From Corynebacterium nuruki S6-4 (GTDB taxonomy: Bacteria; Actinomycetota; Actinomycetes; Mycobacteriales; Mycobacteriaceae): a stretch of DNA of 64,000 nucleotides. Every line of letters begins with the position of its first letter. The stretch's first letter is position 1. The position numbers and the translations under genes are program-made. The DNA lies in the NCBI RefSeq assembly GCF_007970465.1, contig NZ_CP042429.1:992001-1056000 (forward strand), read 5' to 3'. The notes beneath the pieces were generated by a model, which saw only the letters and a program-made list of their open reading frames with translations, did no database searches and was not told the origin of the DNA. This document shows positions 36,491 to 44,884 of the stretch, piece after piece.

Positions 36491-37240
36491 CTAGGCGCCG
36501 ATCTGCCCCTGGTGCGACCAGGTGCCGTCGAAGACGTTGAACAGCACCGGGCTGCCGTTCGACAGGGCACCCAGGATGTGGGCCTTCCCGTCGGCGCCGA
36601 AGACGTAGAGCGGGCTGCCCGAGTCCCCGGAGACGGCCGGAATGAGGGCGAAGATCTCCTGGCTCTGCGAGTTGACCGACAGCACCGGACCACAGGTGCG
36701 TCCGGACAGTGCCCCGTCCTTGCAGACCAGACCGCCGACGAGCTCGTGCCCGACCGGGTACTGGTCACCGAGTTCGAGGCGCGGCCCGTTGAGCAGTGCA
36801 TCGATCGGCATCCCGGTCGTGGCGACGCTGGCGATCCCCGTGGCGTCCGCGTCGACGGAGCCGTCCAGCCGGAACCAGCCGAGATCGTCGAGTCCGGCCT
36901 GCGGATCGGCCGGGTTGGCGCCGCCCTCGTCCACGAAACCGCCGGCGGCGAGGCCCGCAGCGTCCGCCAGCAGCTCCCCGTCCAGCGTCGTGATCCGGGT
37001 CGGCTGCTCACCGTGGAAGGACTCCGGGTCCAGGCAGTGGCCGGCGGTCACCCCGTAGGTGTCGTCGCCGCGGACCGCGACGGAGTTCAGCGTGCACTCG
37101 CCCACCGAGCCTTCGTCGGTGTGGATGAGGATGGAGGCACCGGCATGGGTCGTCGCCGCGGCGGCCACGGCGGGAGCCCCGGCTGCCACAGCGGCGGTCA
37201 CGGCACAGGCGGTCAGGATTTTGCGGGACGAAAGTGTCAT
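36491..37240 (-). CDS. Secreted chymotrypsin-like serine protease (S1 family)
   Basis: 249 residues. Signal peptide at 1-29 (KILTACAVTAAVAAGAPAVAAAA). Catalytic triad readable: H68 in GVTAGHC, Asp at 118/119 in GLDDLGWF, S207 in SGDSGSP. Two cysteine pairs (C49/C69 and C173/C183) fit disulphides. It resembles short actinobacterial trypsin-like proteases with unknown substrates. The ATG is 6 bases after TAGACT and shares a palindromic promoter core with the divergent DUF1990 gene. Confidence 0.88.
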   Translation of the reverse strand: MTLSSRKILTACAVTAAVAAGAPAVAAAATTHAGASILIHTDEGSVGECTLNSVAVRGDDTYGVTAGHCLDPESFHGEQPTRITTLDGELLADAAGLAAGGFVDEGGANPADPQAGLDDLGWFRLDGSVDADATGIASVATTGMPIDALLNGPRLELGDQYPVGHELVGGLVCKDGALSGRTCGPVLSVNSQSQEIFALIPAVSGDSGSPLYVFGADGKAHILGALSNGSPVLFNVFDGTWSHQGQIGA

Positions 37241-37246
37241 GGCCGC

Positions 37247-37256
37247 AGTCTAGACT
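37247..37256. promoter_or_regulatory. Palindromic shared -10 of two divergent leaderless genes
   Basis: AGTCTAGACT is a perfect 10-bp palindrome. TAGACT read rightward is 7 bases before ATG 37264; read leftward it is 6 bases before ATG 37240. Only 23 bases separate the two start codons. Confidence 0.6.
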
Positions 37257-37263
37257 GCCGGAC

Positions 37264-37818
37264 ATGCCCCTGTCCCCCAGCTACCCCGTCCGTTTCACCG
37301 GGGCCTCGGCCGACCCCGCCGCCCGCACCATCCGTGCGCTGCGTGCGGCGGGATTCCACACCTTCTCCCACACCACCCCCGTCACGCCCGGCGTGTCGCT
37401 GTCCGCCCCCGTGATCGACCGGTGCATCGACGAACTGTTCAGCGGCCGGGCCCACCGCCGCGCCGGCGCGCCGTTCACCGGCAGTCTCACCGCCGGGTCC
37501 GTGGTCGTCATCCGGCCGCTGGGCATCGGCGCCCTGGCGTCCCCCTGCCTGGTGCTGCGCGCCGACGTGGAGCGGACGGCCGCCGCCGTGACCGCCGAGG
37601 TCATCTACGCGACCCTGCCGGGGCACCTCGAATGCGGGGAGGAACGCTTCCACCTCCGCTGGGACCGGGACGCCGGTACCGCAGCCGTCACCGTCGGCGC
37701 CTTCTCCCGCGCCGCGCGGCCGCTGACCCGGCTGGGCGGCCCGGTCGCCCGCGGGGTGCAGCGGCTCATGGCCCGGCGCTACGCCGCGGCAGTCGCCGAC
37801 CCCGGTTTCCGGAACTGA
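37264..37818 (+). CDS. DUF1990 family protein
   Basis: 184 residues. The DUF1990 family is recognised by VVIRPLGIGALASPCLVL in the middle, TLPGHLECGEERFHLRWD, and the C-terminal AFSRAARPLTRLGGPVARG plus QRLMARRYAAAV. It is cytoplasmic with no signal peptide. The biochemical role is unknown; the fold resembles small ligand-binding proteins. The start at 37264 is supported by the -10 palindrome; the upstream in-frame ATG would sit inside the divergent gene. Confidence 0.85.
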   Translation: MPLSPSYPVRFTGASADPAARTIRALRAAGFHTFSHTTPVTPGVSLSAPVIDRCIDELFSGRAHRRAGAPFTGSLTAGSVVVIRPLGIGALASPCLVLRADVERTAAAVTAEVIYATLPGHLECGEERFHLRWDRDAGTAAVTVGAFSRAARPLTRLGGPVARGVQRLMARRYAAAVADPGFRN

Positions 37819-37828
37819 GGGGGTACCG

Positions 37829-38821
37829 CTAGTACGCCTCGCCGGGAATGAGCTCGGTGAGCATCCGCTCGCCACGGACGAACCGCCGGTAGTTCTCCGC
37901 CGTCGAAGCAGCGAGCTGCCGGTCCATCGACGAGACGGTGTTCGCCGAGTGGGTGGTGATGGTGACGTTGTCCATCTGCCACAGGTCGCTGCTGTCCGGC
38001 AGCGGCTCCGGATCGGTGACATCCAGACCGGCACCGGACAGGCGTCCCGACCGCAGGGCGTCCTCGAGGTCCGCGGTCACCACGACCGGACCCCGGGCGA
38101 CGTTGACGAGCGTGGCCCCCTCGCGGAACAGGTCGAGCGTCTCCGCATTGATCATGCCCCGGGTCTCATCGGTGAGCGGGGCCGACAGGATCACATGGTC
38201 GCCCTGCGGGAGGACCTCCGCCAGCCGGTCGAACGGGACCGTCTCGCGTGCCCCCTCGACCGGACGCCCCGAGTGGTTCACGGCGACGACGTCCACACCG
38301 AACGGGGTGAGCATCTCGATGAGGTGCCGGCCGATTCCACCGGCTCCGACGATGGCGACGGTGGACCCGGCGAGCCAGCGGGTGCCGGCGTCCACTTCAC
38401 GGGACACCGACCAGCTGCGCGCCCGGGCGATACGCACGTGCAGGTGGAGCACCGACAGCAGCAGCCCGACCGCCGCCTCGGCGACCTGGCGGCCGTAGAT
38501 GCCGGAGGCGTTCGACCACCGGCGGTCACCGTCGGGTCCGGTGGTGACCAGACCGGCGTCCAGGTACTGCTCGATGCCGGCCTGGCACAGCTGCACCCAC
38601 TTCACGGAGTCCGGTAACTCGGGGAACGCCGAGGGTCGCACGTTGATACTGATGAAGGCGTCCGCGTCGGCGATATCGTCGACGATCTGCGCCCCCTCCG
38701 CCTCCAGCGCGGCACGGGTCTCCGGCAGCGGCATCCGGGCGATGAAGACACGGAGCGGTCGCGGGGCGGGTGTCCGGTCGGTGGTCGGGGCGGGCGTCGG
38801 GTTCGGCGTCGAGGTAGTCAT
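37829..38821 (-). CDS. D-isomer-specific 2-hydroxyacid dehydrogenase
   Basis: 330 residues. NAD-binding GAGGIG at 159-164 and the catalytic trio R243 (NVARGPVV), E272 (DPEPLP) and H291 (TITTHSAN). It reduces 2-oxoacids or related compounds with NAD(P)H; the specific substrate is unknown. A 24-residue Thr/Pro-rich N-terminal stretch precedes the core. A TATGAA sits 7 bases before the ATG, a poor -10 match. Confidence 0.9.
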   Translation of the reverse strand: MTTSTPNPTPAPTTDRTPAPRPLRVFIARMPLPETRAALEAEGAQIVDDIADADAFISINVRPSAFPELPDSVKWVQLCQAGIEQYLDAGLVTTGPDGDRRWSNASGIYGRQVAEAAVGLLLSVLHLHVRIARARSWSVSREVDAGTRWLAGSTVAIVGAGGIGRHLIEMLTPFGVDVVAVNHSGRPVEGARETVPFDRLAEVLPQGDHVILSAPLTDETRGMINAETLDLFREGATLVNVARGPVVVTADLEDALRSGRLSGAGLDVTDPEPLPDSSDLWQMDNVTITTHSANTVSSMDRQLAASTAENYRRFVRGERMLTELIPGEAY

Positions 38822-38838
38822 GCCCTACTTCATACCCG

Positions 38839-39387
38839 TCAGGCAGGCGCCCCTGCACCGCCGCCGATCTGGTCCCGGAAGTTGTTGAGCAGATCGTCGA
38901 GGTCCTGACCCCACCGGTCGACGTCCGGGAGCCCGTCGGGCAACCGGATTCCGCCGTCGTCGGGGGCGGACGGGTCCGGTTCCCCGGGCGCCCCGGGCGT
39001 CTCAGACGGTGCCGGGGGCGCCGAGCGGGGCGCGGACGGCGGGCTGGACGGTGTCACGGTCCGTTCCACCGTCCGGGTCACCGTCGTCTCCTCCCCGCCG
39101 CCTCCGGTGTTCGAGATCCAGAGCAGGAAGAACAGCAGAGCGGTCAGGGCCGCCACGACGAGCAGGACGGCTCCCCACAGTCCGGAGGACTTCCGGGGCG
39201 GCCGGACGCCGTCGGGTCGTGGTTGACCGGTCGGCCCGCCACCCGGCTGGCCGGTCGGCTGCCCGCCCTGTCGCCCGTCCGGCTGCGTCCCGAACTCCGG
39301 TCCGGGAGTGTCGTAGCGGTACACCGGCGGTCGGGGTCCGTTGTCGGGTTGCGGGCCGCCGAAGGCCCGTGTCTGGTCGTCGTCCAT
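38839..39387 (-). CDS. Single-span membrane protein with disordered N and C parts
   Basis: 182 residues. Residues 1-75 are Gly/Pro/Gln-rich (PTGQPGGGPTGQP), one membrane helix follows (LWGAVLLVVAALTALLFFLLW), then a Thr/Pro/Ser-rich external linker and a conserved-looking end (RLPDGLPDVDRWGQDLDDLLNNF). GGAAGGAG precedes ATG 39387. No family known to me. It is 17 bases from the dehydrogenase gene on the same strand and probably co-transcribed. Confidence 0.75.
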   Translation of the reverse strand: MDDDQTRAFGGPQPDNGPRPPVYRYDTPGPEFGTQPDGRQGGQPTGQPGGGPTGQPRPDGVRPPRKSSGLWGAVLLVVAALTALLFFLLWISNTGGGGEETTVTRTVERTVTPSSPPSAPRSAPPAPSETPGAPGEPDPSAPDDGGIRLPDGLPDVDRWGQDLDDLLNNFRDQIGGGAGAPA

Positions 39388-39538
39388 GATCTCCTTCCCC
39401 GTCTCCGGGTGTGGTGTCGCGACGATTGTAGTCTCCCCCTCACCGCAACCCCGCGGGTGCGCCGTATACCGTTCCACCGACGCCACGCACTAGGATGATC
39501 CCCGACGATCCAGACTGAACCTCTTCGGGAGACGAGAA

Positions 39539-39844
39539 ATGACGCGCATCCGCCGGACCACTGCCCTGATCACCGCCGCCGTACTGGCTCTGGGCGTGAC
39601 GGCCTGTTCCGCCAAGCACCAGAACGACAGCGACGTCAGCCCCGCCGACGTCAGCACCGTCGCCCCCGACGCCGGCTACGAGGGCGCCGGGGTCCCCGCG
39701 ACCAGTGCCGCCGCCACCGGGTCCACGGAGGCCGGTGCCGGCACCGTCGACGAGGACACGACCGCGGGAACCCAGGCCGAGCCGACCGCCGCCGGCACTG
39801 CCGGTACCGCTGGCACAGCCGGCGCAGCGGGCGCCGTCAACTAG
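39539..39844 (+). CDS. Small low-complexity lipoprotein
   Basis: 101 residues. Signal sequence RRTTALITAAVLALGVTAC with a lipobox ending at Cys22, then only Ser/Thr/Ala/Gly/Asp-rich sequence (TAGTAGTAGAAGA at the end). It is likely anchored on the outer face of the membrane. No domain recognised. GGGAGA lies about 6 bases before the ATG. The 3' end overlaps the convergent phosphoesterase gene by 8 bases. Confidence 0.7.
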   Translation: MTRIRRTTALITAAVLALGVTACSAKHQNDSDVSPADVSTVAPDAGYEGAGVPATSAAATGSTEAGAGTVDEDTTAGTQAEPTAAGTAGTAGTAGAAGAVN

Positions 39845-40412
39845 CCCCGAACAGCGTCTGCTGCACCCGGTCCCGGGGAACCGGACGCAGCTCCCAGGCG
39901 TCGAGTCCGACGTCGACCATCCCCGGCCCCGTGACGGGCCGGTCGGAGTGCAGGTGGCCGTGCACCAGCAGGGGGACGTCGAGCCGCAGCTCGTCGTGAC
40001 GGGAGGCCATCCCCTCGTGGTCGTGCCCCGGCCGCGGGAAGTGCGACAGCCAGACATCCTCGCCCGCCCACACCATCTTCTGGTACGGCTGGACCGAGGC
40101 GAAACACGTGAGATACGCCCGCTGGTGCAGGTAGCCCTTCCGGTGCATCGGATGACACGCGTCATGGTTGCCGGCGATGAGGTGCGCGGTCACCCCCGTC
40201 TCCTCGAACAGGGCACCGAGCAGGTCAATCGCACGGGCCGGCGATCCGACGGCGAGGTCCCCCAGACACCACAGCACATCCCCCGGTCTCAACGCCTCGC
40301 GCAGGTTGCCGAGGATGACCCGGTCATGCTCGTCGGTGTCCTCGAAACCACGGAGACCCGACACGAGCCGGTGGCCGAGATGCAGGTCGCTGGTGTACCA
40401 CTGCTGTCCCAT
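39837..40412 (-). CDS. Calcineurin-like metallophosphoesterase
   Basis: 191 residues. Metal-binding motifs in order: DLHLGH (D9, H11), GDVLWCLGDLAVG (GD), AGNHDACH (GNHD), LSHFPRP and VHGHLHSDRP (GHLH). The short size and GHLH end resemble YfcE/MPE-like cytosolic phosphoesterases. Substrate unknown. The ATG lies 6 bases after TAGCCT. Confidence 0.9.
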   Translation of the reverse strand: MGQQWYTSDLHLGHRLVSGLRGFEDTDEHDRVILGNLREALRPGDVLWCLGDLAVGSPARAIDLLGALFEETGVTAHLIAGNHDACHPMHRKGYLHQRAYLTCFASVQPYQKMVWAGEDVWLSHFPRPGHDHEGMASRHDELRLDVPLLVHGHLHSDRPVTGPGMVDVGLDAWELRPVPRDRVQQTLFGAS

Positions 40413-40418
40413 CGGCCC

Positions 40419-40424
40419 AGGCTA
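40419..40424 (-). promoter_or_regulatory. Putative leaderless -10 hexamer of the phosphoesterase gene
   Basis: TAGCCT on the minus strand, 6 bases before ATG 40412. Confidence 0.45.
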
Positions 40425-41297
40425 CCGGACCGCCGACAGCGGCAGATCGTGCTCCCCCGCCCAGGCAGCCCAGTCCGCCACCGTCCGGTCCGCGAACACC
40501 TGCTCCAGCGCAGTGCGGTCCATCGGGTCCACGCCGAGCTCCTCGCCCAGTCGCGCGACGAAGTGCGGTTCCAGCGCCGCCAGGGCGATCCAGCCGTCCG
40601 CCGCACGGTACAGGCCGTAGGTCGGCAGCGCGCCGCCGAGCAGGGCGCCGGGGCCGGCCAGTCCCGAGGTCACCGCGTGCGCGGCATCGTCGATCCCCTG
40701 CGCCAGTGACACTTCCCGGTATCCGCCGTCACCGGTCCGGGCGGCCCGGACGAGCAGTGCGGCGGCATCCCCGACGACGCGTTCGGCCCCGAGCAGGTCC
40801 GCCACCGGCAGTGTCGGGATCGTCGGCTGCTCCGGTGGGAGCAGGGTGCCGGCCTCGGCCTGGTAGGTGAGATCGTGGCCGGGCCGGTCCGCGTCCGCAC
40901 CCGGGTGGCCGACGACCGCGACCTGGCACAGTCGCGGGTATGTGGCGTGCAGGCTGTCCCAGGCCAGACCCAGCACCGCCAGGGCACGGGGGCGTGACGA
41001 GGTGATCAGCAGGTCTGCGTCGGTGAGCAGGGCGTCGAGCTCGCCGCGCCCCGCAGTGGTCTTCAGGTCGAGGGTCCGGATCTCCTGGCCCGCGGCCAGC
41101 CAGCGGTGGTAGTCGGGGGCGAAGGTCGCCACCGGGTCCCCCGCCGGCGGTTCGATCTTGGTCACGGTCGCGCCGAGTTCCACCAGCCGGTGGGCCGCGG
41201 CCGGTCCCGGCAGGTTCGGGGCGAGGGTCACCACCCGGACGCCGGACAGCGGGGCATCTGCCGGGGCGGTGTCGTGCTCGGTGGTTCCCTGTGACAT
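40422..41297 (-). CDS. Family III CoA-transferase / acyl-CoA racemase-like protein (CaiB/BaiF)
   Basis: 291 residues, shorter than the usual 360-400. The family start LSGVRVVTLAPNLPGPAAAHRLVELGATVTKIEPP is evident in parts (VRVVTLAPNLPGP, LGATVTKIEPP), as are the LDLKTTAGR segment and the PVADLLGAE region with the expected Asp. The C terminus ends early, in DRTVADWAAW, so the last part of the fold is missing or reduced. It may be an alpha-methylacyl-CoA racemase relative. GAAGGA precedes the ATG. Divergent from the MDR gene. Confidence 0.85.
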   Translation of the reverse strand: MSQGTTEHDTAPADAPLSGVRVVTLAPNLPGPAAAHRLVELGATVTKIEPPAGDPVATFAPDYHRWLAAGQEIRTLDLKTTAGRGELDALLTDADLLITSSRPRALAVLGLAWDSLHATYPRLCQVAVVGHPGADADRPGHDLTYQAEAGTLLPPEQPTIPTLPVADLLGAERVVGDAAALLVRAARTGDGGYREVSLAQGIDDAAHAVTSGLAGPGALLGGALPTYGLYRAADGWIALAALEPHFVARLGEELGVDPMDRTALEQVFADRTVADWAAWAGEHDLPLSAVR

Positions 41298-41382
41298 GGG
41301 GCGGCGTCCTTCGTTGTGGGGTCCCGGTATTTCTCCGCCCGACGCTAGCAGTGCGGTGCCGACCCGGCTCCGGACGGACCGT

Positions 41383-41388
41383 TACAGT
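41383..41388 (+). promoter_or_regulatory. Putative leaderless -10 hexamer of the MDR oxidoreductase gene
   Basis: TACAGT, 6 bases before ATG 41395. Confidence 0.5.
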
Positions 41389-41394
41389 CGACCC

Positions 41395-42285
41395 ATGCAC
41401 ATCTTCGGTTTCGAATCCTACGGCGGCCCCGGGGTGGCCGGCGTCCTCGATGTCCCGGCCCCTGAGCCGGTCGACGGCAGTGTCCTCATCGAGACCGTGG
41501 TCACCACCGTCAACCCCGCCGACATCAAGGTCCGCAACGGTGACCGGCAGGGGAAGTTCCCCGTGACCTTCCCCATGGCGATGGGGCGCGAGGCCGCCGG
41601 CCGGGTCATCACCTCCACGGATCCGGCGTTCCACCCCGGCGACGTGGTGTTCGGCGGGACGCTCGCCGGGACCGGTTCCTTCGCCCCGGAGGTGCTGCTG
41701 GACGCGTCCCAGACCGCGGTGGTGCCGGTGGGGGTTCCGGCGGCGGAGGCGGCGTCCGTCCCCGTGGCCGCAGGCACCGCGTGGGACATCCTCCACGAAC
41801 TGCGCGCCGACGGGCTGCCCGACGGCGGCCGTGTCCTGGTCCTCGGTGCCGGCGGCGGGGTCGGGCACTGCGCAGTCCAGCTCGCCCGCCACCTCGGCCA
41901 TCCGGTGACCGGGGTCGCCGGGGCGGCCAAGCAGGAGTTCCTCGGCAGGCTGGACGCCGCCTGGGCCCCGACCGTGACGGACGCCGCCACCGTCGGGCCG
42001 GTCGACGCCGTCATCGACCTCGTCGGCGGACCGGTGCTGCAGGACGCTCTGGCGCTGGTCGCCGGGACACCGGCCCCGGTCCGCAGCGTGGCGGAGCCGG
42101 CGGTCGGCGGCGGGGTGACCCGCCGCCGTACCCGGGCCGTGTTCACGGAACTCGCCGACCTCATCGCCACGGACGCCTTCCATCCGGTGATCAGTGCACT
42201 CTTCCCGTTCCGGGACGCGGCTGAAGCCGTCGCCGCGGTCGAGGCCGGGCACGCGACCGGGAAGACCGCCGTGCTGTTCCCGTGA
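41395..42285 (+). CDS. Medium-chain (quinone-reductase-like) oxidoreductase
   Basis: 296 residues of the zinc-free MDR superfamily. VNPADIKVRNGDRQG and MAMGREAAGRVI are the N-terminal signatures; the nucleotide-binding motif is VLVLGAGGGVGHCAVQLAR. The loops before the C terminus are short, giving a protein smaller than the usual 320. NADPH is the likely cofactor; substrate unknown. The stop begins a TGA repeat array. Confidence 0.9.
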   Translation: MHIFGFESYGGPGVAGVLDVPAPEPVDGSVLIETVVTTVNPADIKVRNGDRQGKFPVTFPMAMGREAAGRVITSTDPAFHPGDVVFGGTLAGTGSFAPEVLLDASQTAVVPVGVPAAEAASVPVAAGTAWDILHELRADGLPDGGRVLVLGAGGGVGHCAVQLARHLGHPVTGVAGAAKQEFLGRLDAAWAPTVTDAATVGPVDAVIDLVGGPVLQDALALVAGTPAPVRSVAEPAVGGGVTRRRTRAVFTELADLIATDAFHPVISALFPFRDAAEAVAAVEAGHATGKTAVLFP

Positions 42286-42315
42286 GTCCGTCTGAGCCCG
42301 CCTGAGTTGGCCTGA
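42283..42315 (+). repeat. TGA array with 10-base period at the end of the MDR gene
   Basis: TGA(G) occurs at 42283, 42293, 42303 and 42313, exactly 10 bases apart. The spacer bases are degenerate (gtccgtc, gcccgcc, gttggcc), so TGAG is the conserved part. Stops therefore occur in all three frames within 23 bases. Confidence 0.8.
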
Positions 42316-42343
42316 GGTCCTTCCACTGTGGAAATGACCCCCG

Positions 42344-42349
42344 TACGAT
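42344..42349 (+). promoter_or_regulatory. Putative leaderless -10 hexamer of the PTS operon
   Basis: TACGAT, 7 bases before ATG 42357. Confidence 0.5.
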
Positions 42350-42356
42350 CGGAGCC

Positions 42357-43250
42357 ATGCCCACTCCGACCACTCCCACCACACTGACCACTCTGCTCAC
42401 TGACGGCAGCGCCGGCAGTGCCGGCGCCACCGCCCGCATCGCCCTCGACGTCGCCGCCGACGACTGGCGGTCCGCCGTCACCACCGCCGGACGCCTGCTC
42501 GAGGACACCGGTGCCACCGACCCCGACTACACGGCGGCGATGATCGCCACGGTCGAGGACAACGGCCCCTACATCGTCGTCGCCCCCGGTTTCGCCTTCG
42601 CCCACGCCCGCCCCTCCCCCGCCGTCCACCGCACGGCGATGAGCTGGGTACGGCTCGCCGCACCCGTGGCCTTCGGCCACCCGTCCAACGACCCGGTGAC
42701 CCTCGTCGTCGCACTCGCCGCGACCGACGCCACCGCGCACACCACCGCCATGGCCCAGCTGGCCAAGGTCATCGGGAAGAAATCCACCCGGGACGCCCTG
42801 GCGGCCGCGACCACCGGCGAGGAGATCCTGGCCGTCCTCGACGGCGGGTCACCGTCACCGCCGACAGCACCACCGGCCGCTGCCGCAGCAACCGGGACAG
42901 CTCCGGGCACAGCGACAGGCGCGGCGGAGGCTGCGGAAACGGGGGCCTACCCGGGCGGGAACACCCGCGACCACATCCTCACCGTCTGCGGCAACGGGGT
43001 GGGCACCAGCCTGTTCCTCAAGAACACCGTCGAGCAGGTGCTCGACCGCTGGGGATGGGGTCCGTTCCTCACCGTGGAGGCGACCGACACGATCTCCGCG
43101 AAAGGCAAGGCCGGTGAGGCCGACGTCATGATGACCTCCGGCAGCATCGCCGACACCCTCGGCGACCCCGGCATCCCGGTGTGGGTCATCAACGACTTCA
43201 CCGACGAGACCGAGATCGACGCCGCCCTGCGGCAGATCTACGACCTGTAA
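42357..43250 (+). CDS. Ascorbate-type PTS fused IIA-IIB component
   Basis: 297 residues. The IIA domain (about 25-160) carries the phosphorylatable H83 in PGFAFAHARPSPAV. An Ala/Pro/Thr linker (about 165-200) leads to the IIB domain with C211 in TVCGNGVGTSLFLKN and the typical GKAGEADVMMTSGSIADTL. It passes phosphate from HPr to the sugar carried by the IIC protein, whose gene starts 10 bases downstream. The substrate is probably L-ascorbate or a related sugar acid by homology to the Ula/Sga system; no ulaG-type catabolic gene is adjacent. Confidence 0.9.
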   Translation: MPTPTTPTTLTTLLTDGSAGSAGATARIALDVAADDWRSAVTTAGRLLEDTGATDPDYTAAMIATVEDNGPYIVVAPGFAFAHARPSPAVHRTAMSWVRLAAPVAFGHPSNDPVTLVVALAATDATAHTTAMAQLAKVIGKKSTRDALAAATTGEEILAVLDGGSPSPPTAPPAAAAATGTAPGTATGAAEAAETGAYPGGNTRDHILTVCGNGVGTSLFLKNTVEQVLDRWGWGPFLTVEATDTISAKGKAGEADVMMTSGSIADTLGDPGIPVWVINDFTDETEIDAALRQIYDL

Positions 43251-43260
43251 AGGAACCACC

Positions 43261-44874
43261 ATGCACTGGCTGCTCACCGTCGCCGAGTTCCTCGTCAACG
43301 AGATTCTCGCCGTCCCCGCCTTCCTCATCGGCATCTTCACCGCCGTCGGACTGATCGCCCTGCGCCGTTCCGCCGGGCAGGTCACCGGCGGCGCGATCAA
43401 GGCCGTCCTCGGCTTCCTGCTCATCGGGGCCGGGTCCACCCTGGTCACCAACTCCCTCGACCCGCTCGGCCGGATGATCGAGGGGGCGACCGGGATGCAC
43501 GGGGTGGTCCCCACCAACGAGGCCATCGCCGGCATCGCCCAGGAAGAGTTCGGCTCCCAGGTCGCCTGGCTGATGATCCTCGGCTACGTGGTGAGCCTGC
43601 TGCTCGCCCGGTTCACCCCGCTGCGCTATGTCTTCCTCACCGGGCACCACGTGCTGTTCATGGCGACGATGATCACCATCATCCTCGTCACGAACGACTA
43701 CGCCGACTGGGTGGTCGTCATCCTCGGCGCGGTGCTGCTCGGCGTGCTCATGGTCTCGATGCCCGCGCTGGCACACCCCTGGACCCGCAAGATCACCGGT
43801 GATGACTCGGTCGCCATCGGCCACTTCGGCACCGCCGGCTACATCGCCGCCGGTGCGGTCGGCAAGGCGGTCGGCGGGAAGGGGAAGAAGGCCTCCGCGT
43901 CCACCGAGGACCTGAAGGTCCCCGAAGGTCTGCGGTTCCTGCGGGACTCCATGGTCGCCACCGCCCTGTCGATGGTGCTGATGTACCTGGTCCTCGCGGT
44001 GCTCTACGTGATGCGCTCCGGGCAGGACGAGGCCTTCACCGCCTTCGACGACGGTGCCACCGACCTGGGCAACTACCTCATGCAGGCGGTCACCCAGGGC
44101 CTGCAGTTCGGGGTGGCTGTCGCCGTGATCCTCTTCGGTGTGCGCACGATCCTCGGTGAACTCGTGCCCGCATTCCAGGGCATCGCCGCGAAGGTGGTGC
44201 CGGGTGCGGTCCCCGCGCTGGACGCCCCGATCGTCTTCCCCTACGCCCAGAACGCCGTCCTCGTCGGGTTCATCGCCAGCTTCGTCGGGGGTCTCGTCGG
44301 ACTGGTGGTGCTGTCGAGCTGGCTGAACCCGGCGTTCGGCGCGGCACTCATCCTGCCGGGGCTGGTGCCGCACTTCTTCACCGGCGGTGCCGCGGGTGTC
44401 TTCGGCAACGCGACCGGTGGACGCCGTGGCGCGGTCCTCGGTGCCTTCGTCAACGGCCTGATCATCACGATCCTGCCCGCGTTCCTCATCAACGCCCTCG
44501 GCGACCTGTCCGGGGAGAACACCACCTTCGGGGACGCCGACTTCGGCTGGTTCGGTCTCCTCATCGGCAATGCCCCGGCGGGGATCTGGGGCATCGTGAT
44601 CACTGTCCTCGTCGCCGTCGTGGTCTTCGCCGCCGCCGTCATCGTCCAGAAGAAGCTCGTCGACGGTCACTGGGATCCGGCCCCCGGACGGGTGAAGGGT
44701 TCCCTGGTCTCTGCGGGGGACAACGGGCGTTCCGGGGGTGCCGGAGATAGTGCCGGTGCCCCCGTCACCGTCTCCGACGGGTTCACGGTGGCCGGGAAGT
44801 ACCCGCCGATCGCACCCCCGAAAGGGGCTCCGGTACCCCCGCCTCCCCCGGGGTCCGGGAGCGGTTCCGCGTAG
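43261..44874 (+). CDS. Ascorbate-type PTS permease IIC (UlaA/SgaT-like)
   Basis: 537 residues with about 10-11 membrane helices. UlaA features: EFLVNEILAVPAFLIGIFTAVGLIAL (in two pieces: LVNEILAVPAFL, IFTAVGLIAL), GAGSTLVTNSLDPLG, PTNEAIAGIAQEEFG, and GVRTILGELVPAFQGIA. The C-terminal 70 residues are a Gly/Pro-rich cytoplasmic tail not in E. coli UlaA. aaggaaccacc precedes the ATG. It forms an operon with IIAB and perhaps the following dehydrogenase, although that gene has its own -10. Confidence 0.92.
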   Translation: MHWLLTVAEFLVNEILAVPAFLIGIFTAVGLIALRRSAGQVTGGAIKAVLGFLLIGAGSTLVTNSLDPLGRMIEGATGMHGVVPTNEAIAGIAQEEFGSQVAWLMILGYVVSLLLARFTPLRYVFLTGHHVLFMATMITIILVTNDYADWVVVILGAVLLGVLMVSMPALAHPWTRKITGDDSVAIGHFGTAGYIAAGAVGKAVGGKGKKASASTEDLKVPEGLRFLRDSMVATALSMVLMYLVLAVLYVMRSGQDEAFTAFDDGATDLGNYLMQAVTQGLQFGVAVAVILFGVRTILGELVPAFQGIAAKVVPGAVPALDAPIVFPYAQNAVLVGFIASFVGGLVGLVVLSSWLNPAFGAALILPGLVPHFFTGGAAGVFGNATGGRRGAVLGAFVNGLIITILPAFLINALGDLSGENTTFGDADFGWFGLLIGNAPAGIWGIVITVLVAVVVFAAAVIVQKKLVDGHWDPAPGRVKGSLVSAGDNGRSGGAGDSAGAPVTVSDGFTVAGKYPPIAPPKGAPVPPPPPGSGSGSA

Positions 44875-44877
44875 CGT
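44872..44877 (+). promoter_or_regulatory. Putative leaderless -10 hexamer of the second hydroxyacyl-CoA dehydrogenase gene
   Basis: TAGCGT, 7 bases before ATG 44885. It overlaps the PTS IIC stop codon. Confidence 0.45.
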
Positions 44878-44884
44878 CAGTGGT

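Noticed and set aside
36332..37414. A 360-residue plus-strand frame over the protease gene
   Set aside because: Antisense shadow of the protease, with low-complexity content and no motifs.
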